From assembly GCA_016791005.1 (NCBI GenBank), contig JAEUNY010000067.1:1-64000 (forward strand): a DNA stretch of 64,000 nucleotides. Reading direction: 5' to 3'. The stretch is from Zoogloeaceae bacterium (lineage in GTDB: Bacteria > Pseudomonadota > Gammaproteobacteria > Burkholderiales > Rhodocyclaceae). Shown here piece by piece: positions 17,607-27,438 of this stretch. Position 1 is the first letter of the stretch; the number at the start of each line of letters is the position of its first letter. The position numbers and the translations under genes are program-made. Under the pieces are notes generated by a model. That model had not been told where the DNA came from. It did not search any database and was given only the letters and a program-made list of their open reading frames with translations.

Positions 17607-18434
17607 TCAGCCGGTCCGTGTGAGGAGAACTTCAGTGACGAATCGGGTCCCCACGTAGGCGAGGAGGAGGGCGATGAAGCCGGCCAGAATCCAGCGCAAT
17701 GCCGGGCGGCCGCGCCAACCCCAAAAGTGCCGCCCCACCAAAAGGGTGGCAAAGATCCCCCAGGAGGCAAAACCAAACACGGTCTTGTGGTCCAAGCGAG
17801 CTGGCCGGCCGAACAACTGCTCGGAAAAGCCGATGCCCGATACCAGGGTCAGCGTCAGGAGGATGAAAGCGATGGTCACCAAGCGGAACAGCAAGGCCTC
17901 CATCGTGAGGAGGGGGGGAAGATTGGCCAAGGCCCGATTCAGCCGTGCGTTGTGCAAGCGCTTTTCTGCCGCCGACATGAGGAGCGCATGGAACGCGGCG
18001 AGCGTGAAGAGGCTGTAGGCCAGCATTGCAATAATGAAATGGACGCGAAAGGCCGGCGTCCCGGAATTGTCGAGAATGTGCTGGCCGGGAAACAGGGCGG
18101 GGAGCAGGCTGGCGATGGCAGCAATGGGCATGGCCAGGGTTTGCAGGCCATCCAGACGAGTGTAGAGGGCCTCGATCCAGTAGAACAACACCGCCAACCA
18201 GATCATCAGTGAGAGCGCGACGCCGAAGCCAAAATGCATGCCGCCGCCCGGGAAGAGCGCACCGTGGAGCAAAAAACCGTGGAGGGAGAGCGCGGCGAGG
18301 ATCGCCAAGCGCTCCCTCAAGCTCAAACCTTTTCTGGGGTTGGCGACCGGATCGAGCCAGCGGGTCCGCCAAAAATGAGCGCCGAGGGCGGCATAGATCG
18401 AGGCTGGAACGAGATGCAGTAAAATCGGCGGCAT
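17607..18434 (-). CDS. CcsA/HemX-type cytochrome c assembly membrane protein (YpjD-like)
   Basis: A 275-residue protein with about eight hydrophobic segments matching the cytochrome-c-assembly (CcsA/CcmC-like) fold. A conserved loop, FRVHFIIAMLAYSLFTLAAFHAL, contains a candidate haem-ligand His, and another His lies in DHKTVFGFASWGIF. Stand-alone members next to ffh (the YpjD arrangement) are widespread in proteobacteria and their exact role is unproved. It is divergent from ffh, with only 37 bases between the starts, so the two promoters must overlap. Confidence 0.85.
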   Translation of the reverse strand: MPPILLHLVPASIYAALGAHFWRTRWLDPVANPRKGLSLRERLAILAALSLHGFLLHGALFPGGGMHFGFGVALSLMIWLAVLFYWIEALYTRLDGLQTLAMPIAAIASLLPALFPGQHILDNSGTPAFRVHFIIAMLAYSLFTLAAFHALLMSAAEKRLHNARLNRALANLPPLLTMEALLFRLVTIAFILLTLTLVSGIGFSEQLFGRPARLDHKTVFGFASWGIFATLLVGRHFWGWRGRPALRWILAGFIALLLAYVGTRFVTEVLLTRTG

Positions 18435-18471
18435 TGATTAAGTCTACCCGAAGGGTCTTTCCCCAACCATC

Positions 18472-19830
18472 ATGCTCGACAACCTTACCCACCGCCTCGC
18501 CAAGGTGGTCAAGACCCTGCGGGGTCAGGCACGCCTGACGGAAGAAAACATTCAGGAAATGATGCGGGAGGTGCGCCTCGCTCTCCTCGAAGCTGATGTG
18601 GCACTCCCGGTGGTCAAGAACTTCATCGCCAAGGTGAAGGAGAAGGCGGTGGGGCAGGAGGTGGTCGGTTCCCTCACCCCCGGCCAGGCCTTGGTCGGGG
18701 TGGTTCACCGGGAACTCACTGATCTGATGGGCGGCGCCCATGCCGGTCTGAATCTCGCAGTCCAGCCGCCCGCGATCATCCTGATGGCGGGTCTCCAGGG
18801 CGCCGGGAAAACCACCACCACCGGCAAGATTGGCAAGTTGCTCCGGGACCGGATGAAGAAAAAGGTCCTCGCGGTGTCGACTGACGTCTATCGCCCGGCG
18901 GCGATTGCCCAGCTCCAGACCGTCTCCCAGCAGGCGGGGGTGGATTTCTTCCCTTCCAAAACCACCGACAAGCCGGTGGAGATCGCCCTGGCAGCGGTCG
19001 ATTACGCCCGGCGCCACTACTATGACGTGGTGCTTGTCGATACGGCGGGCCGGCTCGCGATTGACGCGGCGATGATGGAGGAGATCAAGGCGCTCCACGC
19101 GAATCTCAAGCCCATTGAAACGCTCTTCGTCGTGGATGCGATGTTGGGCCAGGATGCAGTGAATACGGCGCGAGCGTTCAACGAGGCCTTGCCCTTGACT
19201 GGGGTCGTGCTGACCAAGCTCGATGGCGATGCCCGGGGAGGCGCCGCCCTGTCGGTGCGCGAGGTGACCGGCAAGCCGATCAAGTTCTCCGGGGTCGGCG
19301 AAAAGTTGACCGGGCTCGAGGAGTTCCACCCCGAGCGCATGGCCTCGAGAATCCTGGGGATGGGCGATATCCTTGGGCTGGTCGAAGAAGCCCAGCGCGG
19401 GGTCGACGCCGACCAGGCCAAGGCCATGGCCCAGAAGCTCAAGAGCGGCAAGGGTTTCGATCTCAACGACTTCAAGGACCAGATCGCCCAGATGCGCAAG
19501 ATGGGGGGCATCGCCTCCCTGCTGGACAAGCTGCCCGCCCAATTCGGGCAGATGGCGGGCCAGTTGCAGGGTGGAGTGGAAGAAAACGCCATTCGCCGCA
19601 TCGAGGGGATCATCAATTCCATGACACCCCTCGAGCGCTCAAAGCCCGAGATCCTCAAAGCCTCCCGCAAGCGGCGGATCGCCGCCGGCGCCGGCGTGCC
19701 GGTGCAGGAGATCAATCGCCTGCTCAATCAGTTCGAACAGACCCAGAAGGTCATGAAGCAATTCTCCAAGGGCGGCATGCAGAAGATGATGCGCGGGATG
19801 AAGGGCATGTTTCCGGGGATGATGCGTTAA
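18472..19830 (+). CDS. ffh: Signal recognition particle GTPase
   Basis: A 452-residue SRP54 protein that binds signal sequences and 4.5S RNA and delivers ribosomes to FtsY. It has an N domain (1-85), a G domain with GLQGAGKTTTTGK (about 107-119), DTAGRL and TKLDGDARGG motifs, and a C-terminal methionine-rich M domain (from about 325; IMKQF, MQKMMRGMKGMFPGMM). No 4.5S RNA gene is evident nearby. It starts 37 bases from the divergent ccsA-like gene. Confidence 0.97.
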   Translation: MLDNLTHRLAKVVKTLRGQARLTEENIQEMMREVRLALLEADVALPVVKNFIAKVKEKAVGQEVVGSLTPGQALVGVVHRELTDLMGGAHAGLNLAVQPPAIILMAGLQGAGKTTTTGKIGKLLRDRMKKKVLAVSTDVYRPAAIAQLQTVSQQAGVDFFPSKTTDKPVEIALAAVDYARRHYYDVVLVDTAGRLAIDAAMMEEIKALHANLKPIETLFVVDAMLGQDAVNTARAFNEALPLTGVVLTKLDGDARGGAALSVREVTGKPIKFSGVGEKLTGLEEFHPERMASRILGMGDILGLVEEAQRGVDADQAKAMAQKLKSGKGFDLNDFKDQIAQMRKMGGIASLLDKLPAQFGQMAGQLQGGVEENAIRRIEGIINSMTPLERSKPEILKASRKRRIAAGAGVPVQEINRLLNQFEQTQKVMKQFSKGGMQKMMRGMKGMFPGMMR

Positions 19831-19839
19831 GCTGGACCC

Positions 19840-20673
19840 GTGGCAGGCGAACCTGGCTCGATTCACTTTGCCGCCGCCGCGGCCTTGGCTGCGCGCGACA
19901 TTGCGGCCAAGCTTGCGGCGGTCGATGATCTGGCTCGCCGTTGGAGGGCAGGGGAACTTAGTTGGGGCTCAACCGGGGCCTTGGCAGTGGATTCCCTTGC
20001 GGCTCTCTTGGAGCCCGGCCGGCCGGCTCGCCCGATTCTGGTCCGCGCCCAGAGTTTGCCGCGCAGGCGGGGCGTTTCGGAGGAAAGCCGGGTCGCCCTG
20101 ATCCATGCTTTGGCCCATATCGAATTCAACGCGATCAACCTGGCCCTGGACTGTCTGGCGCGTTTTTCGGATTTTCCGCCTGATTACTATTCAGACTGGG
20201 TTCGGGTGGCGGAGGAAGAAGCCCTCCACTTTCGCTTGCTTCGCCAGCAACTCCAGGCGAGGCGGGCGGACTATGGCGATTTGGCCGCCCACGATGCCTT
20301 GTGGGAGATGGCCTGCCGTACGGCCCACGACCCGCTACTGCGCATGGCCTTGGTTCCGCGGGTCCTGGAGGCACGAGGGCTCGATGCCGCGCCGGTCATC
20401 ATTGACAAGCTACGCCGTCTGGATGAAGCCGACCTCCTCGCGGTGATGGAGATCATCCTAAGGGATGAGGAGTTTCACGTCGCGGTGGGCGATCGGTGGT
20501 TTCGTCATCTCTGCGCGGAACGGGGCTTGGATGCGGAGCAGGAATTTCTGCTCCGGGTCATCGAATTCAATGCACCGTGGCCCGTGCCGCCGCTAAATCT
20601 GGACGCGCGCCGACGCTGTGGATTCTCCGAGGCAGAACTCGAGCGGCTCGCAGGTCCCCGCCCGGCCGGGTAG
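19840..20673 (+). CDS. DUF455 ferritin-like protein
   Basis: A 277-residue all-helical protein with ferritin-like metal ligands: HALAHIEFNAINLALD (residues about 89-104, Glu and His), then VAEEEALHFRLL (about 125-136) and ILRDEEFHVAVGDRWF (about 208-223). The repeated ExxH pairs predict a di-iron or di-manganese centre. DUF455 members are distant relatives of the tRNA-hydroxylase MiaE, but the substrate is unknown. It begins with GTG nine bases after the ffh stop, suggesting cotranscription, and ends convergently against glnD. Confidence 0.85.
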   Translation: MAGEPGSIHFAAAAALAARDIAAKLAAVDDLARRWRAGELSWGSTGALAVDSLAALLEPGRPARPILVRAQSLPRRRGVSEESRVALIHALAHIEFNAINLALDCLARFSDFPPDYYSDWVRVAEEEALHFRLLRQQLQARRADYGDLAAHDALWEMACRTAHDPLLRMALVPRVLEARGLDAAPVIIDKLRRLDEADLLAVMEIILRDEEFHVAVGDRWFRHLCAERGLDAEQEFLLRVIEFNAPWPVPPLNLDARRRCGFSEAELERLAGPRPAG

Positions 20674-20694
20674 CCGGAGGGCGGGGATTCCTGC

Positions 20695-23283
20695 CTAGGT
20701 GACGAGGCGTTCGAGCAGGTCGGATTCGACCCGCAACACCTTGGCGTCCTGGGACAGACCGCCGCCATTGAGAAGGAAGGTATCTTCGACTCGATCCCCG
20801 AGGGTGGCGATCTTCGCTGTCTGGAGGCTGATCCCATGTTTCGCAAGCACTTCCGCCACTGCAAAGAGCAGGCCGGGCCGATCGGCCGCGGTGAGGGACA
20901 GGATGAAGTGACGCCCGGAATCGTCGGCGCGAATGCGGACGTGGGGTGTGATCGGGAAATGCTTCAACTGGCGTGACAGACGACCTTTGGTGGGGCGATC
21001 GACCGGCCCCTGGGCGACCAATCGATCCGCCAGATCGTGTTCAATGAGGGCGCTGATATCCCGGTAGTTGCTTTCCTTACCGGGGTCCTGAAGGATGAAG
21101 CTGTCCAGAGCGTAGCCGTGACGGGTGGTATGGATCTTCGCGTCGAGGATGGTGAACCCGAGCTTGGCGAAGAAGCTGCACACCCGCATGAACAGGTCTT
21201 TCTGGTCTCTGGAGAAAACCATCACCTGCAGGCCTTCGCCATTTTCTGCCACCCGAACCTTGACCACGGGGTCGGAGGACTCGGTCCGGTAGTAGAGGAG
21301 GCGGGTGTGCCATGCGATCTCTTCGGAAGAATGGCGCATGAAATAGACGGCGTCGAGCTTCGACCAGAAGGTCTCTTCCACGCCTTGGCGAAGGCCATGG
21401 TAACGAAGCAGGGCGCGGGCGTCCTCCTGCCGGTCATCGAGGCCCAGGGCCTGCTGGGCGGTGGCGCCGCGAAGCATGCGCTGGCTGGCGAAGTAGAGAT
21501 CTTCCAGCAGCTTGCCTTTCCACCCATTCCAGACCTTTGGACTGGTGCCGCGAATGTCGGCGTGGGTCAGGAGGTAAAGCGCCGTAAGCCGCCGTTCATC
21601 CCCGACGGCGTCGGCAAAGCGCTGCACGACCTCCGGATTCGTGGTGTCTTCCTTTTGGGCGAAGTGGGACATGGTCAGATGGTGTTCCACCAGCCACACC
21701 ACGAGTTGATGCTGGGCTTCGCTGAATTCATGCAGCTTGCAGAATTCGCTGGCCTCGACCATGCCGAGCTTGGAATGATCCCCGCCCCGCCCCTTGGCGA
21801 TATCGTGAAACAGGGCAGCGACGTATAGCAGCCAGTGCTCGTCGAAACCCAGCATCAGGCGAGTCATCAAGGGATACTCGTGGCCGTGCTCACTCATCGT
21901 GAATCGGCGGAGATTGCGCAACACCATCATGATGTGCTGATCCACGGTGTAGACGTGGAACAGGTCGTGCTGCATCTGTCCGACAATGCGACGCCAGGGG
22001 GGGATGTAGCGGCTGAGGATCCCGTACTGGTTCATGCGGCGAAACTCGTGGACGATGCCCCGCCGCTGCTGCAGCAAATGGAGAAAATTCGCCCGATTCA
22101 CCGGGTTGGCCCGGAAGTTCGCGTTGATGAGCTTGCGGTTGAGCCACAAGGCGCGCAGGGTCCGGGCAGTCATCCCCTTGAGGTCTGAGCGCTGCTGCAG
22201 GAGAAGGAAGCACTCGAGTAAGGCCGGGGGATGCTCCTGAAACACCTGGTCATGGCGGATGTCCAGAAGCTCGCGGATGCACTGGAAGCGGTCGTTGATG
22301 ATTTCCGCCGATGCGGCGCGAGCGGGGAAAATCTCCGCTCCGTAGTTTTGCAGCAGGATCGTGCTGATCTGGGTGAGTTTCTTCGCCTCGATGTAATACC
22401 GCTGCATGAAGACCTCGGAGGCCCGTTTGCCGGGCACCGCTTCAAAGCCCATGGCGCGGGCGATCTTCTCCTGGTGGTCAAAAAGCAGGCGGTCTTCCGC
22501 CCGCCCGGTCAGGTAATGGAGCCGGATCCGGACGTGCTGGAGGAAGCGTTCGATCTGGCGAAGATCGGTGGCCTCATCCGGGGTGATGAGTTTTCGGCGG
22601 ACCAGGTCCCGCCATGTCAGTCCATACCCCGCTGCGCGACTGATCCAGCCCAGAAGCTGCAGATCGCGGAGGCCCCCCGGGCTCTCCTTGCAGTTGGGTT
22701 CCAGGGAAAAGGGTGTGTCGTTGTAGCGGCTGTAGCGCTGTTCCTGCTCAAGCCGCTTGGCCTTGAAAAACGCTTTGATGTCCAGGGCCGCACGTAACCG
22801 ATCGACGAAGGATTGGTAGAGCTCACTGTTGCCGATGAGAAATCGCGATTCCAGGAGGTTGGTCTGGACCGTTACGTCCTGGGCGGATTCCGAAAGGCAT
22901 TCGTCGACGGTGCGCACGCTGTGGCCGATGTCAAGTCCGACGTCCCAAAGCGTGCTGACCAGTTCGGAGAGTTGATTCTTGAGGACTTCGCTCTCCGGTT
23001 CGCGTAGAAGAATCAGCAGGTCGACATCGGACGCCGGAAACAATTCGCCCCGACCATAGCCACCGACAGCGACCAAGGCGATATCGGGCGGGAGGGCGCA
23101 GCCCTGCCAGATGTCCTGGACCGCCTTGTCCACCAAGCGGGCCCGGCCCTTGAGCATCGGGGCGGTGGCAGGGCGTGCGAGGTAGGCCGCGCGCAGTTCG
23201 CTTTGCCCTTGGGCCAGAGCACGCGCGATATCGATGGTGTTGGCCAGCGAGCCCTTGGGTTTGGCGTTTTCCCCTTCGGCCAT
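20695..23283 (-). CDS. glnD: Bifunctional uridylyltransferase/uridylyl-removing enzyme, nitrogen sensor
   Basis: An 862-residue sensor that uridylylates PII (GlnB/GlnK) under low glutamine and deuridylylates it under high glutamine. It has a nucleotidyltransferase domain with GGYGRGELFPASDVDLLILL (about 73-92), a GlnD-type linker, an HD hydrolase domain (ALFHDIAKGRGGDHS, about 490), and two C-terminal ACT domains (VMVFSRDQKDLFMRVCSFF, about 700; and SLTAADRPGLLFAVAEVL, about 800) that sense glutamine. It starts 11 bases after map on the same strand. Its nearness to the nitrogen-scavenging urc/eut genes is probably coincidental, as they lie 30 kb away. Confidence 0.97.
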   Translation of the reverse strand: MAEGENAKPKGSLANTIDIARALAQGQSELRAAYLARPATAPMLKGRARLVDKAVQDIWQGCALPPDIALVAVGGYGRGELFPASDVDLLILLREPESEVLKNQLSELVSTLWDVGLDIGHSVRTVDECLSESAQDVTVQTNLLESRFLIGNSELYQSFVDRLRAALDIKAFFKAKRLEQEQRYSRYNDTPFSLEPNCKESPGGLRDLQLLGWISRAAGYGLTWRDLVRRKLITPDEATDLRQIERFLQHVRIRLHYLTGRAEDRLLFDHQEKIARAMGFEAVPGKRASEVFMQRYYIEAKKLTQISTILLQNYGAEIFPARAASAEIINDRFQCIRELLDIRHDQVFQEHPPALLECFLLLQQRSDLKGMTARTLRALWLNRKLINANFRANPVNRANFLHLLQQRRGIVHEFRRMNQYGILSRYIPPWRRIVGQMQHDLFHVYTVDQHIMMVLRNLRRFTMSEHGHEYPLMTRLMLGFDEHWLLYVAALFHDIAKGRGGDHSKLGMVEASEFCKLHEFSEAQHQLVVWLVEHHLTMSHFAQKEDTTNPEVVQRFADAVGDERRLTALYLLTHADIRGTSPKVWNGWKGKLLEDLYFASQRMLRGATAQQALGLDDRQEDARALLRYHGLRQGVEETFWSKLDAVYFMRHSSEEIAWHTRLLYYRTESSDPVVKVRVAENGEGLQVMVFSRDQKDLFMRVCSFFAKLGFTILDAKIHTTRHGYALDSFILQDPGKESNYRDISALIEHDLADRLVAQGPVDRPTKGRLSRQLKHFPITPHVRIRADDSGRHFILSLTAADRPGLLFAVAEVLAKHGISLQTAKIATLGDRVEDTFLLNGGGLSQDAKVLRVESDLLERLVT

Positions 23284-23293
23284 CGCTGCTCGC

Positions 23294-24112
23294 TCAGGAA
23301 GACAGGGCGTCCGCGACGAGGGCGGGGGCTGCCGGGCAGCCGGCCGACAGGGTCAGGACTTCGACGCCCGTGGGGGTGACGAGGATGGTGTGCTCCCACT
23401 GGGCGGACAGGCTACGGTCCTTGGTGACGATGGTCCAGCCATCCGGGAGTTCGGAGATCGCGGCGCGGCCCGCGTTGATCATCGGTTCGATGGTGAATGT
23501 CATCCCCGTTTGCAACTCCATTCCCGTACCGGGCCGTCCGTAGTGGAGGACCTGCGGGTCTTCGTGGAATTTGGTGCCGATCCCGTGACCGCAAAACTCA
23601 CGGACCACCGAAAACCCCTGCCCTTCGGCATGGCGCTGGATGGCGTGCCCGATATCCCCCAGGCGCGCGCCGGGGCGGACCTGGGCGATACCCAGCCACA
23701 TGCACTCGAAAGTCACCTGACACAGGCGCTTGGCGAGAATCGTCGCCTCGCTGCCAACGATGAACATGCGGCTGCAATCCCCATGAAAGCCATCCTTGAT
23801 GACGGTGACGTCGATGTTGACGATGTCGCCCTTTTTAAGGGCTTTGTCGCCGGGAACGCCGTGACAGACCTGATGATTCACCGACGTACAGATAGCTTTG
23901 GGGTAGGGCGGATAGCCGGGGGGGGCATAGTTGAGGGGGGCGGGAATCGTCTGCTGGACGTCTTCCATATAACGATGGCAGAGCCGGTCGATTTCACCGG
24001 TGGTCACGCCCGGTTTGACAAAAGGCTCAATGTAATCAAGAACTTCGGATGCCAGACGACAGGCAATCCGCATTTTCTCGACTTCGGCCTGTGATTTGAT
24101 GGTGACGGTCAT
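23294..24112 (-). CDS. map: Methionine aminopeptidase, type I
   Basis: A 272-residue metalloprotease that removes the initiator Met. Metal ligands are visible in order: Asp in NIDVTVIKDGFHGD (two Asp), His in CGHGIGTKFHEDP, Glu in FTIEPMIN and Glu in QWEHTILVT. The N-terminal KMRIACRLASEVLDYI is typical. It is divergent from rpsB, as in most proteobacteria, and about 267 bases of regulatory DNA separate them. Confidence 0.97.
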   Translation of the reverse strand: MTVTIKSQAEVEKMRIACRLASEVLDYIEPFVKPGVTTGEIDRLCHRYMEDVQQTIPAPLNYAPPGYPPYPKAICTSVNHQVCHGVPGDKALKKGDIVNIDVTVIKDGFHGDCSRMFIVGSEATILAKRLCQVTFECMWLGIAQVRPGARLGDIGHAIQRHAEGQGFSVVREFCGHGIGTKFHEDPQVLHYGRPGTGMELQTGMTFTIEPMINAGRAAISELPDGWTIVTKDRSLSAQWEHTILVTPTGVEVLTLSAGCPAAPALVADALSS

Positions 24113-24207
24113 GCAGTTAATACTTTCCCAGGATCAATCCGCAGGCTAGCGCATGCGTTCGTGGAGGGCAAATTTACGTCGGAGGTTCCCTTGCGGCCGC
24201 CAAATCG

Positions 24208-24237
24208 TTGAGCCTTGTCACCGGGAGACGGTATAAT
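24208..24237 (+). promoter_or_regulatory. Sigma-70-type promoter of the rpsB-tsf operon
   Basis: TTGAGC (24208-24213) and a perfect TATAAT (24232-24237) are separated by 18 bases. This would start transcription near 24244 and give an rpsB leader of about 135 nt. Ribosomal protein S2 often represses its own mRNA through such a leader. I did not identify a specific S2-binding structure. Confidence 0.7.
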
Positions 24238-24379
24238 CCAAAGCTTGCCTAATTCAGGTTGGGCAAAATTCACACGTCCGGGATTGTCCTCAAGGGGTCC
24301 TCCTTTCGCATGCGCGGCAGGTTGGCAGGGGCTCAATGCCCGCCCGGGCGGAGGTCAAACCCTTTGATTGGAGTCAATC

Positions 24380-25135
24380 ATGTCCGTGACGATGCGTCAA
24401 ATGCTTGAAGCTGGTGTCCATTTTGGTCACCAGACCCGGTTCTGGAACCCCCGCATGGCCCCCTACATCTTCGGCCATCGCAACAAGATTCACATCATCA
24501 ACCTCGAAAAGACCATGGCCAAGTATCAGGAGGCAATGGGCTTCGTGCGCAAGCTGGCCGCCAACCGGGGCAGCATTCTTTTCGTGGGTACCAAGCGTCA
24601 GGCTCGGGAGATCATCGCTGAAGAGGCGCGTCGTGCTGGAATGCCCTACGTGGACGAGCGCTGGCTGGGCGGCATGCTTACCAATTTCAAGACCGTGAAG
24701 GGCTCCATCAAGCGCCTCAAGGAAATGGAAGGAATGGTGGAGGATGGCTCCATTGAGCGCCTCTCCAAAAAGGAGGCCCTGATGACCTCTCGCGAGTTGG
24801 AGAAGCTCCAGAAGAGCCTCGGTGGCATCAAGGACCTGGGTGGGCTCCCGGATGCACTTTTTGTGATCGATGTCGGTTATCACAAGATCGCCATTACCGA
24901 AGCTCAGAAGCTGGGGATTCCGGTTGTGGCCGTGGTGGATACCAATCACGCTCCGGATGGCGTCGATTACGTCATCCCCGGTAACGACGATTCCAGCCGC
25001 GCGATCCGTTTGTACGCGCGTGGTGTTGCGGATGCGGTCCTCGAAGGCAAGGCAACCAGCCTGCAGGAGATCGTGGCGGCCGGAGCGGATGAGTTCGTCG
25101 AGGTGCAGGAAGAGGCGGGCGAGCCCCAGGCGTGA
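24380..25135 (+). CDS. rpsB: 30S ribosomal protein S2
   Basis: ATG 24380 ([24 protein letters not shown]) is preceded by GGAG at a spacing of seven bases. An upstream in-frame TTG is not the start. The 251-residue protein shows the S2 signatures [30 protein letters not shown], and the [19 protein letters not shown] block that lies against S1. It is the first gene of the rpsB-tsf-pyrH-frr run. Confidence 0.98.
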   Translation: MSVTMRQMLEAGVHFGHQTRFWNPRMAPYIFGHRNKIHIINLEKTMAKYQEAMGFVRKLAANRGSILFVGTKRQAREIIAEEARRAGMPYVDERWLGGMLTNFKTVKGSIKRLKEMEGMVEDGSIERLSKKEALMTSRELEKLQKSLGGIKDLGGLPDALFVIDVGYHKIAITEAQKLGIPVVAVVDTNHAPDGVDYVIPGNDDSSRAIRLYARGVADAVLEGKATSLQEIVAAGADEFVEVQEEAGEPQA

Positions 25136-25140
25136 TGTGG

Positions 25141-25156
25141 CGCGGCCTCGGCCGCG
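25141..25156 (+). promoter_or_regulatory. Hairpin in the rpsB-tsf spacer
   Basis: CGCGGC (25141-25146) and GCCGCG (25151-25156) form a perfect GC-rich stem that begins just after the rpsB stop. A T run (ATTTTTG) comes only about 14 bases later, so it is at best a weak attenuator or RNA-stability stem rather than a classical terminator. Partial termination between rpsB and tsf is known in other proteobacteria. Confidence 0.5.
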
Positions 25157-25203
25157 TCGAGACCAAATCCATTTTTGAGCATTACGGAAATTCAGGAGTA
25201 GCA

Positions 25204-26100
25204 ATGGCGGAAATTACCGCGAGCATGGTCAAGGAGCTTCGGGAAAAAACCGACGCGCCCATGATGGAATGCAAAAAAGCGCTGACCGAAGCGGTTGGTG
25301 ACATGGCCAAGGCCGAAGAAATATTGCGCGTCAAGCTGGGCAACAAGGCCTCCAAGGCCGCCGCCAGGGTGGCGGCGGAGGGTGTGGTTGCCATCAGCAT
25401 CAGTCCCGATGCCAAAGTCGGCAGCATTCTGGAGATCAACTCCGAGACCGACTTTGTCGCCAAGAATGAAGAGTTCCAGGCCCTCGCCGCGGGTGCGGCG
25501 AAGTTGGTGGCCGATGCGAATCCGGCCGACGTCGCGGCTTTGTCCGTCCTGCCGATGGGCGACGGGACGGTGGAGTCGGTGCGCACGGCCCTGGTCGGCA
25601 AGATCGGCGAGAACATGACCCTCCGCCGCTTCCAGCGCGTGGAAGCCAAGGGTGCGCTGGCCTCCTATATCCACGGTGGCAGCAAGATCGGCGTGCTGGT
25701 GGACCTCGTTGGCGGTGACGAGGCCCTTGCGAAAGACATCGCGATGCATATCGCGGCATCCAAGCCAAAGGCCCTGGATGCCAGCGGCGTCCCCGGGGAC
25801 TTGTTGGAGACCGAGCGCCGGATCGCCATCGAAAAAGCCCGCGAAGCCGGCAAGCCAGAAGCCATGCTGGAAAAGATCGCGGAAGGTACCGTCCAGAAAT
25901 ACCTCAAGGACGTGACGCTGCTGGGCCAGGTGTTCGTCAAGGCAGAAGACGGCAAGCAGACGATCGAGCAATTGCTGAAGTCCCGCGGGGCGTCGGTGGC
26001 GGCCTTCTTCCTCTTCGTCGTTGGCGAAGGCATCGAAAAGAAGGTGTCCGATTTTGCCGCCGAAGTCGCTGCTCAGGCAGCGGCCGCTGCCCAGAAATAA
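25204..26100 (+). CDS. tsf: Elongation factor Ts
   Basis: ATG 25204 ([23 protein letters not shown]) has AGGAG five bases upstream. A longer frame from 25132 would run through the rpsB-tsf hairpin and is not used. The 298-residue nucleotide exchange factor for EF-Tu has the N-terminal UBA-like domain with [12 protein letters not shown], then [12 protein letters not shown] (the core contact region), and the C-terminal module. It is followed 15 bases later by pyrH. Confidence 0.98.
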   Translation: MAEITASMVKELREKTDAPMMECKKALTEAVGDMAKAEEILRVKLGNKASKAAARVAAEGVVAISISPDAKVGSILEINSETDFVAKNEEFQALAAGAAKLVADANPADVAALSVLPMGDGTVESVRTALVGKIGENMTLRRFQRVEAKGALASYIHGGSKIGVLVDLVGGDEALAKDIAMHIAASKPKALDASGVPGDLLETERRIAIEKAREAGKPEAMLEKIAEGTVQKYLKDVTLLGQVFVKAEDGKQTIEQLLKSRGASVAAFFLFVVGEGIEKKVSDFAAEVAAQAAAAAQK

Positions 26101-26115
26101 GGGATCCTTTCCCTC

Positions 26116-26826
26116 ATGGCCGCCTACAAGCGCATCCTGCTCAAACTCTCGGGCGAGGCCCTGATGGGCGACGATGCCTATGGCATCAACGGCTCGGTCT
26201 TGGGTCGCATCGTTGAAGAGATCGGCGATGTGGTTCGGCTAGGTGTCGAGGTGGGGGTGGTCATTGGGGGGGGGAATATCTTTCGTGGCATGGCCGGTGC
26301 ATCTTCCGGGATGGATCGCGCTACCGCGGATTACATGGGGATGCTCGCCACGGTCATGAACGGAATGGCCATTGGCGATGCGATGCGCCGGGCTGGTATT
26401 CCCGCCCGGGTGCAGTCGGCCCTGAGAATTGATCAGGTGGTGGAGCCCTACATCCGCGGCAAGGCGATCCGCTACCTGGAAGAAGGAAAAGTCGTCGTCT
26501 TCGCGGCCGGAACGGGGAATCCGTTTTTTACCACGGACACGGCCGCCGCCTTGCGAGGCGTGGAGATCGGTGCCCAGATCATGCTCAAGGCCACCAAGGT
26601 CGATGGCATCTACACGGCGGATCCCAAAAAAGACCCATCGGCGGTGCGCTACGAGCGGATTAGCTTCGATGAGGCCATCACCCGCAATCTCGCGGTGCTC
26701 GATGCGACGGCCTTCGCGCTTTGTCGCGATCAGCGGTTGCCGATCAATGTTTTCAGTATATTTGCGCCTGGCGCCCTGCGGCGTGTCGTGATGGGCGACG
26801 ACGAAGGTACCCTGGTTTATTGTTGA
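26116..26826 (+). CDS. pyrH: UMP kinase
   Basis: A 236-residue hexameric bacterial UMP kinase (amino-acid-kinase fold) that makes UDP for nucleic acids and cell wall. Signatures are [15 protein letters not shown] at the N terminus, GGGNIFRG (about 52-59), [16 protein letters not shown] and [20 protein letters not shown]. Its product pathway is opposite in direction to the uracil-catabolic urc operon at 55.6-60.7 kb. Confidence 0.97.
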   Translation: MAAYKRILLKLSGEALMGDDAYGINGSVLGRIVEEIGDVVRLGVEVGVVIGGGNIFRGMAGASSGMDRATADYMGMLATVMNGMAIGDAMRRAGIPARVQSALRIDQVVEPYIRGKAIRYLEEGKVVVFAAGTGNPFFTTDTAAALRGVEIGAQIMLKATKVDGIYTADPKKDPSAVRYERISFDEAITRNLAVLDATAFALCRDQRLPINVFSIFAPGALRRVVMGDDEGTLVYC

Positions 26827-26834
26827 GGTTCGTC

Positions 26835-27392
26835 ATGATTCCTGAACTCAAGAAAACCGCTGAACAGAAGATGCAGAAGTCGATCGAGTCCCTCAAGGTT
26901 GACCTCACCAAGATTCGTACCGGCCGCGCCCATACTGGCCTGCTGGACCATGTTCACGTTGAGTACTATGGAAGCATGGTCCCGGTGAATCAGGTGGCCA
27001 ATGTGACTTTGCTCGATGCGCGGACCATCGGTGTCCAGCCCTGGGAAAAGCCAATGTTCGGCAAGGTGGAGAAGGCCATTCGCGACAGCGACCTGGGCCT
27101 CAACCCCTCTAATCAGGGCGATGTGATTCGCGTTCCTATGCCGCCCCTTACCGAGGAGCGGCGCCGGGAACTCACCAAGGTGGTCAAGCAGGAAGGTGAA
27201 AACGCCAAGGTGGCGGTGCGCAACCTTCGGCGGGACGCTAATGCCCACCTTAAGGACGCGGTCAAGGAAAAGGCGATCTCGGAAGATGACGAGCGCCGGG
27301 GTCAGGATGACATCCAGAAACTCACCGACCGCTACATCGCTGAAATCGACAAGCTTCTAAGCCAGAAGGAACAGGAATTGATGCAGGTCTGA
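26835..27392 (+). CDS. frr: Ribosome recycling factor
   Basis: ATG 26835 begins [20 protein letters not shown] and gives 185 residues, the normal length. A longer frame overlaps pyrH and is rejected. RRF splits post-termination ribosomes with EF-G. Signatures include [21 protein letters not shown] and [15 protein letters not shown], which match the three-helix domain and its hinge. It is nine bases after pyrH. Confidence 0.98.
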   Translation: MIPELKKTAEQKMQKSIESLKVDLTKIRTGRAHTGLLDHVHVEYYGSMVPVNQVANVTLLDARTIGVQPWEKPMFGKVEKAIRDSDLGLNPSNQGDVIRVPMPPLTEERRRELTKVVKQEGENAKVAVRNLRRDANAHLKDAVKEKAISEDDERRGQDDIQKLTDRYIAEIDKLLSQKEQELMQV

Positions 27393-27438
27393 CCCTCGGT
27401 CGGCCCCGCGTCGTTCCAGCCCTCCGGCGGACATAGCC

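Noticed and set aside
17632..19542. 636-codon open frame on the minus strand
   Set aside because: It crosses ffh in antisense and then ccsA-like sequence out of frame; composition and sequence look like a shadow.
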